A model generated the notes under the pieces. It made no database searches and was not told the origin of the DNA. It saw only the letters and a list, made by a program, of their open reading frames with translations. A stretch of DNA of 64,000 nt. Origin: PoT sp049331405 (lineage in GTDB: Bacteria; Planctomycetota; Planctomycetia; Isosphaerales; Isosphaeraceae). Made by a program: the position numbers and the translations under genes. Positions 62,129 to 64,000 of the stretch are shown in pieces (position 1 is the stretch's first letter; every line of letters begins with the position of its first letter). The stretch is from contig NZ_CP186274.1 in assembly GCF_049331405.1 (NCBI RefSeq), forward strand, positions 4,340,001 through 4,404,000, read 5' to 3'.

Positions 62129-63127
62129 TCAATTCGGGCCGTAACCAATGCCGGTCTTGGAGAAGTAGAGATACTCGCCAGGGCGGATATCCCTCGGGCC
62201 GTGCTCCTTGATCCACTTAACAACCTTCTCCCACTTCTCTTTGGCGCTCGGCTTACCAACCGACTCCTGTCCAGGGGCCTCGACCCAGGCAACCCAGAGA
62301 TTCATCTCATTGCGGATGGCCAACTTATTTTGTTCGCCTTGGGGAGCGACGAGCGCGAACCGTTGTTTACCCGTCAAATCCCGTCCCTTGCCCTGGACCT
62401 CCCTGATGAACGCCGCGAGCTTCGCCGCGGCGACGATCCGCTCGTCGGGTTCGTCCAGTTCCCCGCCGCCACGGCTCCGCTTCCAGTTCAGACCGGGCTG
62501 GCGACTCTTCGGCCCTTCGCCGAAGCCGACGAGGATCATCAAGGGGACGTCGAGGTTCGTGTCGTCGATCTCGGATCGAGGGAGTAGCACCCCGTCTTCA
62601 TCGATGATGATGTGGGTCCCGTCGGGGAGCTTGGCTAAGGCGACGGGGTTCCGCATGTTCAGCTTGATGACCAGCTTGTTGGGATGCTCCTGTCGAACTC
62701 CAACCACTCCTTTGGCCCAGCAGTTGAGAGTCAGTTCCTTGCTTAGAGCCGCGGGGTCGAGGCTGAGCGCGGATTGGGTCGTGCCGGAGTCGAGCCCGAT
62801 CTTGGCGCGCTCGAGGAACGCCTTGGTGCCCCCCTTGTACCAGGGAGGCAGCGGAGGCTCGAATTGGACCGACTCTGCCTTGATCTGATAGGTCGGCTGG
62901 CCCTGGAGCCAGTCGGTCGCGGAATGGATGAGCCGCATCCCTATGATCACCATGAAGATGACCGCGCTGATCACGGCGAAGACGGCCAGGCCGATGCGCG
63001 ACGGGGCGATCCGTCGGACGTGCTTCGGGGTCACAAACCGACCGAATCTACGCGCGTTCAGCGGGTCGGTTGCATCGCGGGGCGGACCCTCGGACATGGG
63101 AATCCGAGGGGGTTCGCGGTGCTCCAT
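62129..63127 (-). CDS. FtsQ-like single-pass membrane protein
   Basis: A 332-residue bitopic protein. A soluble N-terminus (1-42) and one membrane helix at about 47-66 (SRIGLAVFAVISAVIFMVIIGM) precede an external domain. The segment PAALSKELTLNCWAKGVVGVRQEHPNKLVIKLNMRNPVALAKL, followed by LPDGTHIIIDEDGVLLPR, resembles the POTRA/FtsQ region (a beta-type domain with IDEDGVLL). It is directly downstream of murB on the same strand, the usual neighbourhood of ftsQ in the division and cell wall cluster. The family assignment is based on context and weak motif match. ATG 63127 has AGGAG upstream. Confidence 0.6.
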   Translation of the reverse strand: MEHREPPRIPMSEGPPRDATDPLNARRFGRFVTPKHVRRIAPSRIGLAVFAVISAVIFMVIIGMRLIHSATDWLQGQPTYQIKAESVQFEPPLPPWYKGGTKAFLERAKIGLDSGTTQSALSLDPAALSKELTLNCWAKGVVGVRQEHPNKLVIKLNMRNPVALAKLPDGTHIIIDEDGVLLPRSEIDDTNLDVPLMILVGFGEGPKSRQPGLNWKRSRGGGELDEPDERIVAAAKLAAFIREVQGKGRDLTGKQRFALVAPQGEQNKLAIRNEMNLWVAWVEAPGQESVGKPSAKEKWEKVVKWIKEHGPRDIRPGEYLYFSKTGIGYGPN

Positions 63128-63219
63128 GACCAAGACTCCTGCGCGTTCCGTCCCAACAAGGCCTTACCATTGAAACGGACAATGGTCCTCGGTCGATCCC
63201 TCCGACCACCATCGGTCGT

Positions 63220-64000
63220 CTACCAAATCTGGATCTGGAGCTCGAGTTCATAGCCGAACTGTTGCCAGACGCGCTGGCGAATCTGGTCGATGAGCTGCAA
63301 GACGTCGTTCGCCGAGGCTCCCGGATGTGCCACGATGAAATTCGCGTGCCGATCCGAGACCTCCGCCCCGCCGACCTTCGCTCCCTTCAGGCCGGCCTGT
63401 TCGATCAGCATCCCGGCGGACAGGTCGGGGGACGGGTTCTTGAAGATGCAACCGGACGACTGGTGCCCGTAGGGCTGATTCTCCTTCTTCACGATCCAGA
63501 TGCGCCTCATCCGGCGCACGACAGCCTCGGGGTCGGCCTTCTCCAGCTCGAACTCGGCCGAGAGGATCACCGGCTCGTCGAGGTTCGAGGCGCGGTCGGC
63601 GAAGCTCAGGTCGTCGCGTTCGCGGACCTGGACCTCGTCCGAGGCATCGATGACGGTCGCCCGCAAGACGAGCTGGCCGATTGCCCCCTGGCGGTCGCCG
63701 GCATTGCCCCGGAGCGCCCCACCGACCGTACCCGGGATCCCGGTGAGGAACTCGAGGCCCCCAAGACCCGCGCGTGCCGTCTGGGAGATCAGGGCGGTGA
63801 GCGGCACCGCAGCCCCGGCCTCGACGACGTTATCGCGCACGGCGACGTCGGAGAACGCGGGGCTTTCCAGGTGGATCACCAGGGCCTTGACCCCTTCGTC
63901 GCGGATCAGGACGTTGGATCCGCCGCTCAGGATCTTGAACGGGATCTCTTCCGAACGGCAGCGGCGCAAGAGGCCTAGCAGTTCCTCGAGCGTCCCCGGT
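63220..64000 (-). CDS. murB: UDP-N-acetylenolpyruvoylglucosamine reductase, N-terminus cut by window edge
   Basis: A partial MurB, which reduces UDP-GlcNAc-enolpyruvate to UDP-MurNAc in peptidoglycan synthesis. The FAD site segment LSGGSNVLIRDEG is present, then EAGAAVPLTALISQTARAGLGGLEFLTGIPGTVGGALRGNAG, and YGHQSSGCIFKNPSPDLSAGMLIEQAGLKGAKVGGAEVSDRHANFIV near the end. The catalytic Ser in SSGCIFKNP is present. The 5' end lies beyond base 64000; about 260 codons are visible. The FtsQ-like gene starts 93 bases downstream, so this pair is probably an operon. Confidence 0.93.
   Translation of the reverse strand, partial: PGTLEELLGLLRRCRSEEIPFKILSGGSNVLIRDEGVKALVIHLESPAFSDVAVRDNVVEAGAAVPLTALISQTARAGLGGLEFLTGIPGTVGGALRGNAGDRQGAIGQLVLRATVIDASDEVQVRERDDLSFADRASNLDEPVILSAEFELEKADPEAVVRRMRRIWIVKKENQPYGHQSSGCIFKNPSPDLSAGMLIEQAGLKGAKVGGAEVSDRHANFIVAHPGASANDVLQLIDQIRQRVWQQFGYELELQIQIW

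Overview
The window looks like chromosomal DNA of a high-GC planctomycete, probably Isosphaeraceae-like. The reasons are a type IV pilin-like DUF1559 protein (7152-8117), a PVC-type cytochrome protein with a beta-propeller and HEAT repeats (30855-34580), an exported protease with an N-terminal LExRxLLS motif (36018-37952), DUF6655 and DUF1570 proteins, an ECF sigma factor with a long C-terminal extension, and PPC-domain secreted proteins. I cannot name the species. No phage, insertion sequence, CRISPR array, rRNA or replication origin was seen. One tRNA is present, Leu(TAA) at 6676-6760.

Layout. 1-3200: partial adenine phosphoribosyltransferase (apt), a DUF6655 lipoprotein and a SurA/PrsA-like peptidyl-prolyl isomerase, all on minus. 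3200-6700: gamma-glutamyltransferase, a small unknown gene, an HU-like protein with an Ala/Lys/Pro-rich tail, and tRNA-Leu. 7100-10900: a likely operon of a DUF1559 pseudopilin, a small lipoprotein and a G8-domain beta-helix protein related to vertebrate CEMIP/TMEM2, closed by a strong terminator. 10900-13500: a gene-poor stretch, AT-rich in part, with two small genes. 13500-19000: an ECF sigma factor fused through a membrane segment to a di-heme oxidoreductase, a FAD oxidoreductase with a C-terminal Rieske domain, and a PLP decarboxylase. 19400-20900: decayed ends of a cyclase-family gene and a YkgJ-like gene abutting next to a methyltransferase gene.

21400-30200: a sensor with an ethylene-receptor-type membrane domain joined to PAS, GAF and HD-GYP domains, mscL, an EF-hand membrane protein, a small membrane protein, an ABM monooxygenase, a Gfo/Idh/MocA oxidoreductase and a tandem alpha/beta hydrolase. 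30200-38800: a small unknown gene, the PVC cytochrome protein, kdsB, a subtilisin-like protease with a long Thr-Pro tail, and an SDR oxidoreductase. 38900-42200: an ABC exporter-like protein whose nucleotide-binding motifs are degenerate, an ABC-2 permease and acylphosphatase. 42400-48300: two paralogous secreted proteins, one with a large Gly-Met repeat, flanking a PPC-domain protein.

48300-55700 is one minus-strand catabolic block: thiolase, acyl-CoA carboxylase carboxyltransferase, AtuA-like DUF1446 protein, its separately encoded C-terminal partner, enoyl-CoA hydratase and acyl-CoA synthetase. Several genes overlap by 4 bases. It resembles acyclic-terpene/leucine (Atu/Liu) pathways but has no biotin carboxylase or acyl-CoA dehydrogenase in view. 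55800-64000: ROK glucokinase, a methyltransferase, a membrane protein, a Tat-type DUF1570 protein, a shortened SecA paralogue, and a murB-FtsQ-like pair resembling a remnant of the division and cell wall cluster.

The best candidates for new biology are the sigma/di-heme fusion, the ethylene-receptor/HD-GYP sensor, the G8 protein, the degenerate ABC pair and the shortened SecA.
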